Shown here: piece by piece, positions 52,712 through 62,163 of the stretch
Layout: each line of letters opens with the position of its first letter
How positions within the stretch are numbered: the stretch's first letter is position 1
Assembly: GCF_051388935.1 (NCBI RefSeq)
Contig: NZ_JBPKBI010000021.1
Span: forward strand, 1 to 64,000
Source: Yinghuangia sp035454725
Lineage (GTDB): Bacteria; Actinomycetota; Actinomycetes; Streptomycetales; Streptomycetaceae
Direction of reading: 5' to 3'
Length of the DNA: 64,000 nt
The notes under the pieces: model-generated
What the model was told of the DNA's origin: nothing
The model's input: the letters and a program-made list of their open reading frames with translations, nothing else
The model's database searches: none
Translations under genes and position numbers: made by a program

Positions 52712-53275
52712 GGTGCATTACGTCGTCCTTCACCCGCTCCCGGTCCCCGCAGGGGCTCGGAGGAATCGCGCCCCCGTTCAGCCCGCCCGCAGCGGCGTGC
52801 GAGCCCGCCGGACAAAATCGGTGTGGCGGGTGCCTGCGAACTTCTGCGCCTGGAAGTAGTGCACCGAAGCGGGCCACCACAATCCGGGCTGTGATGCAGG
52901 CCCCGTCCAGTTTGCAGGCAGGCAGGTGGTGTGGTCGTTCACGAGTTGTAGTCGGTCGGCTCCGCGCAGGCGCGAGGGACTTCGCGTGGGCGAACAACGA
53001 GGAGAGGTCCATGAGTTGCGACTGCCTGAGGGCGTACGCCTTACTCCGTGCCGGCGGTCGGTCGTCCGTCGTGCGGACTCCGATGCGGCCTCGGCCGGCG
53101 AGCGCTTTTCGTGAGTTGCGTGGGGGGCGCTCTGTGTTGGGCTGGGGAGATGCGGACCAGTGAGGTGCTTCTTACGGTGGAGGAGAGAGAGCAGCGGGTG
53201 GCTTCAGTCGTCCGAGTGTCGATGAAGCCACCGTCCGGGGCACTGCCGTTGGGCATCGACCGAAGGACGACGACC
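52712..53275. other. 564-bp space without a recognised gene
   Basis: Between the NADAR remnant and the gene at 53276. Several overlapping open frames exist on both strands, but none has a family motif, a good ribosome site and consistent codon use. It may be the decayed body of the NADAR gene and neighbours. Confidence 0.5.
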
Positions 53276-53596
53276 GTGACCATGCAATCTGAGACCCCTG
53301 TGCTGGACACGTTGGCCGCGATGACGCGTGATTCGTTGGAGCGGTGCGGCTTCGGGCCGGAGGTTTTCATCCTGACGCGGATGGCTGCGCTGGTGGCCAT
53401 GGACGCACCTCCCGTGTCGTATCTGGCCCATCTCCGGGCCGGTGAGGAGACGGACCTGACCCCCGAGCAGATCCAGGACGTCCTGGTCGCCATCGCACCG
53501 GTGGTGGGGACCGCGCGCGTGATGTCCGCGGCCGGGCACATCGCCGAGGCTCTGGGGATCGAGATCGCCACAGCCGAGCTGGCCGCCGGGGCCTGA
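53276..53596 (+). CDS. Carboxymuconolactone decarboxylase-like protein
   Basis: 106 residues, all-helical: LDTLAAMTRDSLERCGFGPE, VFILTRMAALVAMDAPPVSY, and the CMD-like end LTPEQIQDVLVAIAPVVGTA, HIAEALGIE. The CxxC peroxidatic pair of AhpD-type members is absent (only one Cys near the start), so it is not a typical peroxidase. Start GTG 53276 with AAGGA eight bases upstream; ATG 53282 is possible, and the longer frame from 53048 is unlikely. Confidence 0.8.
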   Translation: MTMQSETPVLDTLAAMTRDSLERCGFGPEVFILTRMAALVAMDAPPVSYLAHLRAGEETDLTPEQIQDVLVAIAPVVGTARVMSAAGHIAEALGIEIATAELAAGA

Positions 53597-53666
53597 GGGC
53601 GAATCGCACGAACGGCCATTGAGCGCCGTCCGGCATCCGCCGAACACCTGATCAACGAGGGAACCC

Positions 53667-54077
53667 ATGGCCAGAACTCACACGACGGGCCGGACGAAAG
53701 ACAGCTCCATGGCCCGGGGACTCACGGGGTTCGCCGCCGTGATGCTGATCATCGCGGGGATCCTCGATCTCCTGCGAGGCATCATGGGCATCGCCGGTGA
53801 CGATGTCTTCGTCTCCACACCGAACTACGTGTTCAAGCTCGACCTGACGAGCTGGGGCTGGTTGCATCTGCTGCTCGGGTTCATCGCCGTGCTCGTCGGG
53901 ATCGGGCTGTTGTCCGCTGCGGCTTGGGCGCGGGTGATCGGCGTCCTGATCGCCGGGTTGCTGATCATCGGCAACTTCTTGTCGCTGCCCTATTACCCGG
54001 TCTGGTCGATCGTGCTGATCGCCTTGTACGCGTTCGTCATCTGGGCGCTGTGCGTGGTCGGCCGAGACCACGCGTAG
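53667..54077 (+). CDS. Four-helix membrane protein (DUF7144-like)
   Basis: 136 residues with four transmembrane helices: GFAAVMLIIAGILDLLRGIM, WLHLLLGFIAVLVGIGLL, ARVIGVLIAGLLIIGNFLSL and IVLIALYAFVIWAL, and a conserved FKLDLTSWGW loop. These proteins are common in actinomycetes and are of unknown function. Start ATG 53667 with GAGGGAA. It is 70 bp downstream of the CMD-like gene and is followed by a stem-loop. Confidence 0.85.
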   Translation: MARTHTTGRTKDSSMARGLTGFAAVMLIIAGILDLLRGIMGIAGDDVFVSTPNYVFKLDLTSWGWLHLLLGFIAVLVGIGLLSAAAWARVIGVLIAGLLIIGNFLSLPYYPVWSIVLIALYAFVIWALCVVGRDHA

Positions 54078-54106
54078 CAGCGGACTCGGTCCGAGCCTTG
54101 TGAGGT

Positions 54107-54133
54107 GGTGTCGCTCCGGCTCGGAGCGACACC
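54107..54133 (+). terminator. Stem-loop terminator
   Basis: GGTGTCGCTCC (54107-54117) and GGAGCGACACC (54123-54133) are perfectly complementary over 11 bp with a 5-base loop. It lies 30 bp after the membrane gene and 35 bp before the next start, so it may attenuate readthrough. Confidence 0.75.
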
Positions 54134-54167
54134 TGCTCGGGGGAGAACAACTCTTGTGGAGGCAGTG

Positions 54168-54566
54168 ATGGACGACTATCCGCTGCTGGACGTGTTCTTC
54201 ACCACGATGTGGGTCTTCTTGTGGATCCTGTGGTTCTTCCTGCTGTTCCGCGTGTTGACGGACCTGTTCCGCGACGACGAGGTCAGCGGATGGGGAAAGG
54301 CCGGGTGGGCGGTGTTCCTGGTCGTGTTGCCGTTCCTCGGCGTGTTCGTCTACCTCGTCGTGCGCGGTCCCGAAATGGGTATGCGCGAGGCCGCCCATGC
54401 AAAGCGCAGCGAGCAGGCGTTCCGGGAGTACGTGCGTGACGCCGCAGCCGAGACGACTTGGGAGGCTGGCCCAACCAGTGAGTTGGAGCGGCTGGCGCGG
54501 CTGAGGAGCAACGGCGACATCAGCGAGGCGGAATACGAGCGCCTGAAGGCGAGGGTCATGACCTGA
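54168..54566 (+). CDS. Small membrane protein with SHOCT domain
   Basis: 132 residues. Two transmembrane helices near the N-terminus (FFTTMWVFLWILWFFLLF and GWAVFLVVLPFLGVFVYLVV), resembling the PLDc_N type of membrane anchor, then a charged linker and a C-terminal SHOCT motif (ELERLARLRSNGDISEAEYE, RLKARVM). Start ATG 54168 with GGAGG. Unknown role; SHOCT units often mediate protein oligomerisation. Confidence 0.88.
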   Translation: MDDYPLLDVFFTTMWVFLWILWFFLLFRVLTDLFRDDEVSGWGKAGWAVFLVVLPFLGVFVYLVVRGPEMGMREAAHAKRSEQAFREYVRDAAAETTWEAGPTSELERLARLRSNGDISEAEYERLKARVMT

Positions 54567-54586
54567 CGGCGACGGCCAGGCAGCGT

Positions 54587-54637
54587 CGACGGCGTCGGCC
54601 GCGTGCCGCCAGGAGGCGCACGCTGTCGACGCCGTCG
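54587..54637 (+). terminator. Inverted repeat between convergent genes
   Basis: CGACGGCGTCG (54587-54597) and CGACGCCGTCG (54627-54637), 11 bp perfect, loop 29 bases. It lies between the SHOCT gene and the convergent exporter and may end transcripts from both sides. Confidence 0.6.
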
Positions 54638-54748
54638 GCTGTGTTGCCGTTGCCCCGTGGTGGCATTTGTTGCCGCTTGAGCGAACAAAGCGGCCGTCAG
54701 CAGCCGTCGGCGACAGTGGCGTCCGGTTGCGGAGGAAGCGCCGACCGA

Positions 54749-56383
54749 TTATGGCGGCGTCGTGTGCGGGGTCCATGCTCGCCGCCTCGGTGGTCGCCGG
54801 CGGTCGGGTGGGCGCCGGTCGGCGGGCAGGTTGCCGGTGAACAGGAAGCTCACGGCGGTGATGCCGGCGCAGGCGAGCACAGCGGCCTTGAGCCCGCTGA
54901 TCTGGGCGTCCGCGTAGCTGTCGACGAGGGCGTCGGCTTCGTTCGGCGGGATCGCGGGCTCGGCGCGCAGTGCCTGCTCGACCTGGTCGGCCGGCACGAA
55001 GGTGAGGCCCGCCTCGATGCGCGTGCCGGCCTGGTCGCGGACGGCGTCGGACAGGCGGGGATCGTCGGCGATGCGGGACGTGAACGCTGTGGCGAGCGCG
55101 CCGATCAGCAGCGCGCCGATCAGCGCGGTGCCGATGGACGACCCGAGGTTCTGTGCGGTGTATTGAAGGCCGCCCGCCTCGCTGCGGTCGGCCTCCCCGA
55201 CGCTGGACTGCACGATGTTGCCGAGCTGGGAGGCCAGCAGGCCCATGCCCAGGCCCAAAGCGGCCATCGCGCCCGCGAACGCCGCGCCTTCGAGGACGGG
55301 GTCCATGACGGCGACCAGCCACACGGTGGCGGCCACGAGCACCACCAGCCCGGCGCGGACGATGCGGCGCGGGGACGCGAAACGCACCAGCGCCGAACCG
55401 CTCATCGAGGCGATCAGCATGGTCAGCGACACCGGCAGCAGCTTCAGGCCGGTTTCGAACGCGTCCAGGCCCTGGACGACCTGAAGGTAGAGCGGGATGA
55501 CGAAGAACAGACCGAGCAGGATCGCGTTCTGGTTGAACAAGGTCACCAGCCCCGAGCGCAGCGGCCGGTTGGCGAACAACGCGAACGACACCAGCGGGTC
55601 CTGCCCGCGCGCCTCCCGCCGCAGCTCGTGGGTGCGGAAAAGCCCCAGCAGCAACCCACCCAGCGCGACGACGAAGAAGGTGGGCGCGAAGCCGACGACG
55701 GTGAACGGCGGGTCGCGCGGCTCCAGCCACCCCCAGGTGCTGCTTTGCAGCACGGCCAGGACGATCAGCGCAAGGCCTGCCGCGGACAGCACCGCCCCGA
55801 GGGCGTCCAGGCTCGGCCGCGAGGCGGGCGGGGCGTCCCCCGGCACCCACCGCAACAGCGCGAGGATCACCAAGACGAGCACCACTTCGCCGACGAACAC
55901 CAAGCGCCAGGTCAGGTACGTGGTGACCCACCCACCGAGCAACGGACCCACCGCGATGCCGGCCCCCGCCAGGCCGCCCAGGACGCCATAGGCCACCGCG
56001 CGGTCGCGGCCGTGGTACGCGCCCGCGGCCAGCGCGGCCAACGCCGGGAGAACAAGCGCCGCACCGAGGCCTTCGATGAGCGACCAGCCCAGGGCGAGCA
56101 CCCATACCGTGGGAGCGACTGCGGTCAGGGCGGAGCCGACGCCGTACACGCACAATCCGGTGACAAACGTCCGGCGGCGGCCGAACATGTCGCCGAGTTT
56201 TCCGCCGGTCAGCATGAACGCCGCCATCACCAAGGTGTACAGCGTGATCACGCCTTGGATCGCGGTGACCTCGGTGTCGAAATCCACGACCAATTGGCTG
56301 ATCGAGACGTTCATCACCGCCGCGTCGAGCACCATCAGGAACTGGGCCGTTCCCAGCACCATCAGCGCCTTCCACCGCTCCAT
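54749..56383 (-). CDS. DHA2-family MFS exporter (EmrB/QacA type)
   Basis: 544 residues with about 14 helices. Motifs: FLMVLDAAVMNVSISQLVVD in helix 1, GGKLGDMFGRRRTFVTGL (motif A), GLGAALVLPALAALAAGAY, GVLGGLAGAGIAVGPLLGGW (motif C) and LQYTAQNLGSSIGTALIGAL near the end, with a large extracellular loop before the last helix. Start ATG 56383 has GGGAGG; an in-frame GTG at 56398 lacks this spacing. Proton-driven export of small molecules; substrate unknown. A tetR gene is not adjacent. Confidence 0.93.
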   Translation of the reverse strand: MERWKALMVLGTAQFLMVLDAAVMNVSISQLVVDFDTEVTAIQGVITLYTLVMAAFMLTGGKLGDMFGRRRTFVTGLCVYGVGSALTAVAPTVWVLALGWSLIEGLGAALVLPALAALAAGAYHGRDRAVAYGVLGGLAGAGIAVGPLLGGWVTTYLTWRLVFVGEVVLVLVILALLRWVPGDAPPASRPSLDALGAVLSAAGLALIVLAVLQSSTWGWLEPRDPPFTVVGFAPTFFVVALGGLLLGLFRTHELRREARGQDPLVSFALFANRPLRSGLVTLFNQNAILLGLFFVIPLYLQVVQGLDAFETGLKLLPVSLTMLIASMSGSALVRFASPRRIVRAGLVVLVAATVWLVAVMDPVLEGAAFAGAMAALGLGMGLLASQLGNIVQSSVGEADRSEAGGLQYTAQNLGSSIGTALIGALLIGALATAFTSRIADDPRLSDAVRDQAGTRIEAGLTFVPADQVEQALRAEPAIPPNEADALVDSYADAQISGLKAAVLACAGITAVSFLFTGNLPADRRPPDRRRPPRRRAWTPHTTPP

Positions 56384-56963
56384 CGGGCCTCCCACCACTT
56401 GGGCCGGCGCAGCGCCCGATCAAGCAGCGAACCGCCGCCTGCGGACGCCGGGCGGGACGGGCGATCCGGTGCCCGCGACGAGCGCCGCGCTAACGCGGGG
56501 GCGGACGGAGCGGTGCGTCCTGGGACGATGCGCCGTCGCCATCGCGGCCGTTGCTTCCGAGCTCTGGCCGGGGGCCGGCCCGGGCCGCCCCCCGCTGCGG
56601 GTGGTCCGGTTGGGGCAAGGCTTGCGGTCAGTGCAGCGAATGGCGCGGCATCGTCGCCCCCTTCACTATGGAACGAAGGTCGGTTGTCCGTTAAGCGCCC
56701 GTGCGTCGGCTCGGACCCCTGCGACCCCTGGCGCCGTCGGCGTCGCGGCGCGTGGCGTGCAACCGTCCGACAGGAGAGGTTTCGACCGCCTTTGCGCCCG
56801 GCCGACGCACTGTCGCGGGGTCCGCGCGCGCGGGACCCGACCCGGCCGTCGCCGCGCCGGACGCTGTCCGGTCGGTGCCGCCCGCCTCGGCGTTGCGCCG
56901 CGTCACCAGGGCGACCCGTATCCGCCGCCGTGCCCGCTGATCACGGGGCCTTGGGAGGAGACC
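56384..56963. other. 580-bp divergent intergenic region
   Basis: Between the exporter and the first stress-protein gene. It is GC-rich, with one AT-richer patch near 56660 (CACTATGGAACG). I see no gene and no convincing DosR-type palindrome, only the promoters that must be here. Confidence 0.5.
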
Positions 56964-57833
56964 ATGTCCACAAGCGACGCATCGGCCGCTCGGCCGCACG
57001 TGACCGCGGCGGTCGACGGTTCCGCGCACGCCGACGAAGCACTGCGCTGGGCCGCCGACGAAGCCGCCAGGCGCGGGCTCGCTCTGCGGATCCTCCACGC
57101 GTGGCTGCCGCTTCCCGGGCAGGGCGGACGCGATGCGGGTGAGGCGGAGTGCCGTCGGATCCTGGACGAGGCCGAGGACCGCGCGCGGGCGGTCGCCCCC
57201 GGAACGGACATCGTCAAGGTGAGCGCCGTCGACATCGCCGGTGCGGCGTTGGCGGCCGAGAGCGAGCATGCCGCGCTGCTCGTGCTCGGTTCGCGAGGGC
57301 GAGGCGGGTTCCGCAGTCTGCTGCTCGGTTCCAGCAGCCTGACCGCCGCGTCCGTGGCGCGATGCCCGGTGGTCGTGGTGCGCGAAAGGCCCGGGGGCGC
57401 CCCGTACGGTGTGGCCGACGTCGTCGTGGGTGTCGACGGGCGGGACCCGGCGGACGCCGTCGTGGGGTTCGCGTTCGAGGAGGCGGCCGCACGGCCGGGC
57501 GCCCGGCTGCGGATCGTGCACGGGTGGCGGCCGGAGGACTGGACGCTGCCAGGCGGACCGGTTTTCACCCTTTCCGACGTCGCGGCACGCGTCGAACGCG
57601 GCATCGCCGAGGCCACCGCCGGCTGGTCGGAGAAGTATCCGCAGGTCGACGTCGTACGCGAGATGGCCCCGGCGACACCCGCGACCGCGCTGGTCCAGGC
57701 TTCGGCCGGGGCGGCTTTGACCGTGGTCGGACGACGCATCCCCGCGACATCGCTCGGCCTGCGCCTGGGGCCCGTCGCCCACGCGGTGCTCCTCCACACC
57801 CACGGGCCCGTGGCCGTGGTTCCGCAGCGGTAG
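56964..57833 (+). CDS. Tandem universal stress protein
   Basis: 289 residues with two UspA domains (about 10-140 and 150-288). The first has VTAAVDGSAHADEALRWAAD and the ATP-binding GSRGRGGFRSLLLGSSS; the second VVVGVDGRDPADAVVGFAFE and, in place of the glycine motif, VVGRRIPATSLGLRLGPVAH. Domain 1 should bind ATP; domain 2 looks degenerate. Start ATG 56964 with GGGAGGAG. First of a group with an Acg-like nitroreductase and a second Usp. Confidence 0.92.
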   Translation: MSTSDASAARPHVTAAVDGSAHADEALRWAADEAARRGLALRILHAWLPLPGQGGRDAGEAECRRILDEAEDRARAVAPGTDIVKVSAVDIAGAALAAESEHAALLVLGSRGRGGFRSLLLGSSSLTAASVARCPVVVVRERPGGAPYGVADVVVGVDGRDPADAVVGFAFEEAAARPGARLRIVHGWRPEDWTLPGGPVFTLSDVAARVERGIAEATAGWSEKYPQVDVVREMAPATPATALVQASAGAALTVVGRRIPATSLGLRLGPVAHAVLLHTHGPVAVVPQR

Positions 57834-57945
57834 CCCGCCTTCGGCCCCGCACCGGAAACCCGCTGGATTTCCGCGTCGAAGGCGGCAATCCGAGAAGCTT
57901 CCAAGCGTAAGCCGGTATCGGGACCACACCACCGTTCCGGAGGCC

Positions 57946-58920
57946 ATGATGATCAGCGCCCTCCTGACGCCCGCGCAGCGCGAGCGCATTCTTCGGGCAG
58001 CCACTTTGGCGCCGTCCAAGCACAACACCCAGCCGTGGTGGTTCCGATGGGACGGCGCCAACCTGGAAGTGCACCTGGACCCCGAGCGCACTCTCCCCGT
58101 GGAGGACCCCGACACCCGCGAGGCGCACATCTCCTGCGGTGCCGCCGCGTTCGCCGCCCGGCTGGGCTACGCCTCCCTCGGTTTCGGCACCGCGGCCGAC
58201 CTGTTGCCGGACGAGAACGCCCCCGGGTTCCTCGCCCGAGTGCGGATCACCGACGCGGCCCCGGATCCGTTGTTCGAGACCCTGTACTGGAGCCTCCCGG
58301 ACCGGAAGACGCACCGGGCGCCCTTCCTGGAGACGCCCATACCGCCGCTGTTCCTCGAATACATGCGCGACGCCGCGCGCGATGAAGGCACGTGGCTGCG
58401 CGTCATCGAGCGCGGACCGGTTTACGAACACCTCCTGGCCGTGGTCCGCGAGGCGACCGAACGCGAGACGGACCAGCGGCGCGAGGAGCGCGCGAAGTGG
58501 GTGGACCCGCCGGACGCGGTGCACCGTCGGGACGTTGTCCCTGCCCGCAGCCTCGGGCCGCGTCCGGAGACCCCCACGGGCGCCGTTCGGGACCTCGCGG
58601 TCGGTCGCGACGTCTCCGGCCGCGGTACGACCGCGTTCGAGGCCGCTCCGGCCCTCGCGGTGCTCGAAACCCGCGGCGACACCCGCACCGCGTGGTTGAC
58701 CGCGGGCCAGGCGCTGCTGCGGGTCCTGGTGACCGGCACCCGGTACGGCGTCGCCGCCTCGTTCGCCAACCAGCCGTTGGAGATTCCCGAACTCCGCGAG
58801 GAAGTCGCCTCCGACGCCAAGTACTACGGCACCCCCCAGATGGTGATTCGCCTCGGCATGGGCCGGGACGTGCCCCGGACCCCGCGCCGACCGGTCACCG
58901 ACGTCCTCGGCCCCGAGTGA
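57946..58920 (+). CDS. Acg-like nitroreductase-family protein
   Basis: 324 residues. RERILRAATLAPSKHNTQPW (FMN-binding start of the family), DREAHISCGAAAFAARLGYA-like region and the C-terminal GTRYGVAASFANQPLEIPEL, YYGTPQMVIRLG match the Acg (Rv2032) group, nitroreductase-fold proteins that may hold FMN rather than reduce substrates. In mycobacteria and Streptomyces these are typical hypoxia or dormancy genes and occur beside Usp genes, as here. Start ATG 57946; ATG 57949 directly follows. Confidence 0.88.
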   Translation: MMISALLTPAQRERILRAATLAPSKHNTQPWWFRWDGANLEVHLDPERTLPVEDPDTREAHISCGAAAFAARLGYASLGFGTAADLLPDENAPGFLARVRITDAAPDPLFETLYWSLPDRKTHRAPFLETPIPPLFLEYMRDAARDEGTWLRVIERGPVYEHLLAVVREATERETDQRREERAKWVDPPDAVHRRDVVPARSLGPRPETPTGAVRDLAVGRDVSGRGTTAFEAAPALAVLETRGDTRTAWLTAGQALLRVLVTGTRYGVAASFANQPLEIPELREEVASDAKYYGTPQMVIRLGMGRDVPRTPRRPVTDVLGPE

Positions 58921-59005
58921 ACCGCCCTGCGGGACACAACCGCCCGCGTCCCGGCGTACCGCGAACCCACACGGGGAAGACTTGGGCGTCGAAAGGGAAG
59001 CACGG

Positions 59006-59884
59006 ATGGACCAGCGGATTCCTCATTTGTCCGGCCATGTCGTCGTGGGGGTGGACGGCTCGGCCGGCGACGATCTCGCCGTTCGGCTCGCCGCCGAAGA
59101 AGCAGCCCGGCGCAAGGTGCCGCTCCAGGTGCTGCACGCGGCGGACCCGGCGGAGCACGACCTGCTGTCCGTACCGGACGACGACTACGCGGACGCCCAC
59201 GCAGTGGTCGACCGGGCCGCCGCGTCGGCGCTTGCCGTCGCGCCTTCGCTGGACGTGGAGAAGACGGTGGTGCGCGCGACCCCGGTCGGTGCGCTGCTCG
59301 ACGTCTCCGCCGACGCCGGGCTCACCGTGGTCGGCAGCCGGGGGCTCGGTCCGGTCAGCGGCTTGCTCGTGGGATCGGTCGGGCTCGCCCTCGCGGCGCG
59401 CGGCCGGGGACCGGTGCTGATCGCCCGGGGCGAGCCGGCGCAGGGGCCGGCCCGGCGTCACCCCGTCGTGGTCGGCGTCGCCGGGCCCGAGTGCCGCCCG
59501 GCCGTCGAGGAGGCATTGAGGCAGGCCGCGCGGCGTGGCGTCAGTGTGCGCGCGGTGCACGCCTGGTCGCTGCCGCTGGTACCGCGTCCGGGACCGACTT
59601 CGGACGCCCGGCGCAGCCCCGTCGCCGCGACCCGCGCGCACGCCCGCGCCCGCCTTGCCCGGGTCCTGGGAGACGTGGGCGACACCGAGCCGGCCGTACG
59701 CCTGCACCAGGACGTCGTCCGCGATTCACCGGCGCGGGCGCTGGTCGGTGCGTCCGACCACGCCGAGTTGCTGGTCGTGGCGGCACGACGGCGGCCACCC
59801 GGGCCCGGAATGCACCTGGGGCCCGTCACGCACGGCGTCCTGAGCCGCGCCCGCTGCCCGATTCTGGTCGTTCCCGTCGAGTGA
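59006..59884 (+). CDS. Tandem universal stress protein
   Basis: 292 residues, two UspA domains. Domain 1: VVVGVDGSAGDDLAVRLAAE ... VVGSRGLGPVSGLLVGSVG (ATP motif present). Domain 2: VVVGVAGPECRPAVEEALRQ ... LLVVAARRRPPGPGMHLGPV (motif degenerate), mirroring the neighbour at 56964. Start ATG 59006 with GAAAGGGAAG. It ends 99 bp before the convergent APH-ATPase gene. Confidence 0.92.
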   Translation: MDQRIPHLSGHVVVGVDGSAGDDLAVRLAAEEAARRKVPLQVLHAADPAEHDLLSVPDDDYADAHAVVDRAAASALAVAPSLDVEKTVVRATPVGALLDVSADAGLTVVGSRGLGPVSGLLVGSVGLALAARGRGPVLIARGEPAQGPARRHPVVVGVAGPECRPAVEEALRQAARRGVSVRAVHAWSLPLVPRPGPTSDARRSPVAATRAHARARLARVLGDVGDTEPAVRLHQDVVRDSPARALVGASDHAELLVVAARRRPPGPGMHLGPVTHGVLSRARCPILVVPVE

Positions 59885-59982
59885 GCAGTGGCGCCGGAAT
59901 GTGGGCCGCGCGGCGGGGGCGTGTCGTCTCGTCCGCCTGAAGCGAAGCCGTGTGCCCGAGTGTGCCCCGCAGTCGTCGCGGG

Positions 59983-61497
59983 TCAGTCCGGTTCCATGAG
60001 CGATCGACGCGCGAACACGCGGGAGGCGGCGGTCGGACGCACGAGGGCGAGTGCCCGTGTCAGGCATTCGTCGGCAGGCGCCTCCGTGTCTAGTACCGCG
60101 GCGTCCTGCCACGGGGCGAAGCCGCGGGCCAGCGCCTGCGCGACGGATACGTCCGCGTCCGACCACCCGCCACGGCGCGACGCGAGCCGCCGCGCGGCGA
60201 CCGTCTCGGGGGCCGTGCACTGGATCTGCGTCAGAGCCGCACCGGTCTCGTGCGCCAGACGTACGGCTTCGGACCGCGCTTCGGCGGCGCCCCAGGTCGC
60301 GTCCAGTACGACCGACTCTCCTCGGTCGAGCAACGCGCGGGCACGGGCCAGGAGAGCGTCGTAGTTCGCCGCGACCCGCTCGGGCGCGTACATCGAACTG
60401 TCGGCTGTCTCCTCCGGGCCCAGGCCGGCGTTCTCCTTGCGGAGCCGGTCGGTGCTCAGGAGGGTCGTTCCCAGACTGTCGGCGATGCCCCCCGCGACGG
60501 TGGTCTTGCCGGTTCCGGGTAGCCCGCCGACCAGGACCAGCCGCACCGCACCGGCACGCAGATGACGCAAGGCCAGGTCACAGTACTCGTGGGCGAGGGG
60601 TGCGGACCGGTGGTCGCCTTGCGCGGACCGCATCAGCGCCACCTTGGCTCGCACAAACGCGCGGTACGCGACGTAGTGGTGCCACAACGACGTCGGCGCG
60701 GGGTCGCCGGAGAATTCGACGTACCGGCACAGGAACTCCTCGGCCAGAACGGGCGCACCGAGGCGCTCCAGGTCCATGGCGAGGAAGGCGGCGTCGTCGA
60801 GGCCGTCGAGTCTGCGCAGCGCGTCGTCGAACTCCAGGCAGTCCAGCACCCGGGGGCCGTCGTCGAGGCAGAAGATGTCGTCGGCGATCAGGTCACCGTG
60901 GCCGTCCACGATCCTGCCGTCGCGGATGCGCCCGGCGAACAGCTCCTCGCGTCCGCCGAGGTAGTCCAGGGTGAGGCGCTCGATCTCGTCGACGGCCTCG
61001 GAAGCCCGGTCGGTGATCGGGGGAGGCAGCGCCCGGACCTGCGTGATGCTGTCGGTCCAGCGCCCACGCAGGGAATCGCGTGTGCCGTGCCGGTCGATCT
61101 GCGGCCCGCGCGGGGCTTTCGCGTGCCAGACCGCCAGCATGCGGGCGACATCGCGCAGCGCGTCCTCGACAGGCTCCCGCGCCCGGACGAGGTCGGAGAG
61201 CCGGCGACGTACCGGCATGCGGCGCATGAGCACCAGATGATCCACGACCGCGCCGCTTTCGTCGCGGACATCGCCGACGCCGAGGTAGACGTCGGGTGCG
61301 AAACGCCGGTTGAGATCGACCTCGCTCCGGCACGCGTCTCGGCGCGCCTCGCGCGTCGTGAAGTCGAGGAATCCCAGGGCGACCGGTTTCTTCAGCTTCA
61401 CCGCCCGGTCGCCGGCGAAATACACCACGGCGACGTGGGTCTCACTGCAACCGGCCCACGGTTCGGGGGTTTCCTGCTGGTCGGCGTTGACGTTCAT
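59983..61497 (-). CDS. APH-like kinase / AAA ATPase two-domain protein
   Basis: 504 residues. N-terminal aminoglycoside-phosphotransferase-like domain (about 20-300; VKLKKPV, catalytic HGDL at 200-203, FDD in VLDCLEFDDALRRLDGLDDA), then a P-loop kinase domain from about 320 with GGLPGTGKTT (324-333) and a Walker-B-like SVVLDATWG. Mycobacterial Rv2004c, a DosR-regulated gene, has this layout, so its place beside two Usp genes and an Acg-like gene fits a dormancy-type group. Substrate unknown. Start ATG 61497. Confidence 0.88.
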   Translation of the reverse strand: MNVNADQQETPEPWAGCSETHVAVVYFAGDRAVKLKKPVALGFLDFTTREARRDACRSEVDLNRRFAPDVYLGVGDVRDESGAVVDHLVLMRRMPVRRRLSDLVRAREPVEDALRDVARMLAVWHAKAPRGPQIDRHGTRDSLRGRWTDSITQVRALPPPITDRASEAVDEIERLTLDYLGGREELFAGRIRDGRIVDGHGDLIADDIFCLDDGPRVLDCLEFDDALRRLDGLDDAAFLAMDLERLGAPVLAEEFLCRYVEFSGDPAPTSLWHHYVAYRAFVRAKVALMRSAQGDHRSAPLAHEYCDLALRHLRAGAVRLVLVGGLPGTGKTTVAGGIADSLGTTLLSTDRLRKENAGLGPEETADSSMYAPERVAANYDALLARARALLDRGESVVLDATWGAAEARSEAVRLAHETGAALTQIQCTAPETVAARRLASRRGGWSDADVSVAQALARGFAPWQDAAVLDTEAPADECLTRALALVRPTAASRVFARRSLMEPD

Positions 61498-61732
61498 GGC
61501 GTATGCCCCTGGCGAGCCCTCGGTGGCGGATCAAGGCGTTGCCGATCGCGCGGCTGCGGCCCGGCCCCGACTCCGGGGCCGTGCTACGTCTTCGTTCGGC
61601 ACGGACGCGTCGCGCGGCGCCAGGAGCGGAGTACCCGCCCGCTGTCCGTCCGGCACCCGGCGGGCGACCGGATAACGGTGGAGGACCGTCGTGGCCCCGA
61701 CCTCCGCCGGCTCGCAGGCTCTCCCGGACACG

Positions 61733-62122
61733 TCACCGCGAGAGCGATGCGAGCGCCGCGTCCAAACGCGCGCCCGCGTCGGCGGCGATGGGCTCCAGGG
61801 CCGGCATCCCGGTCAGCGTGACCATCGTCGCCGGGTCCAGTGCCTGGACGACGGTCTGCTCGCCGTCTCGTCGGACGACGACGTTGCACGGCAGCAGCAG
61901 TCCGATGGAGCGGTCGACGTCCAGGGCGCGGTGGGCGAGCGGCGGGTTGCAGGCGCCGAGGATCAGATAGTCCTCCATCTCCTCGCCGAGTTTGGCCTTC
62001 AGGGTCGCGGTGACGTCGATCTCGGTGAGGACGCCGAAGCCCTGGGCGGCGAGGGCCTCGCGTACGGTGGCGACGGTGGTCGGGAAGTCGGTGTCGACGC
62101 GGATGGTGCGGTCGTATCCCAT
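61733..62122 (-). CDS. DUF302-family protein
   Basis: 129 residues. The DUF302 pattern is clear: YDRTIRVDTDFPTTVATVRE, GFGVLTEIDVTATLKAKLGE, YLILGACNPPLAHRALDVDR, LLLPCNVVVRRDG. The Cys in LLLPCNVVV and GACNP positions is conserved in the family; such proteins often accompany CsoR-type metal or sulfide regulators and are thought to handle copper or persulfide, but that is unproven. Start ATG 62122, divergent from the MMPL gene, with CsoR-like palindromes between. Confidence 0.9.
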   Translation of the reverse strand: MGYDRTIRVDTDFPTTVATVREALAAQGFGVLTEIDVTATLKAKLGEEMEDYLILGACNPPLAHRALDVDRSIGLLLPCNVVVRRDGEQTVVQALDPATMVTLTGMPALEPIAADAGARLDAALASLSR

Positions 62123-62163
62123 GGCGGCCTCCTCGTGAAGTGACGTATGGCCAGGTGCCCAAT

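Noticed and set aside
53652..56423. 923-codon minus-strand frame
   Set aside because: It is a shifted reading of the DHA2 exporter gene on the same strand plus antisense of the small membrane genes; the true exporter frame has all family motifs.
58921..59005. DosR/OsdR-like box (GGGAC ... GTCCC) before the second Usp gene
   Set aside because: The arms are 13 bp apart instead of about 4, and the flanks do not match.
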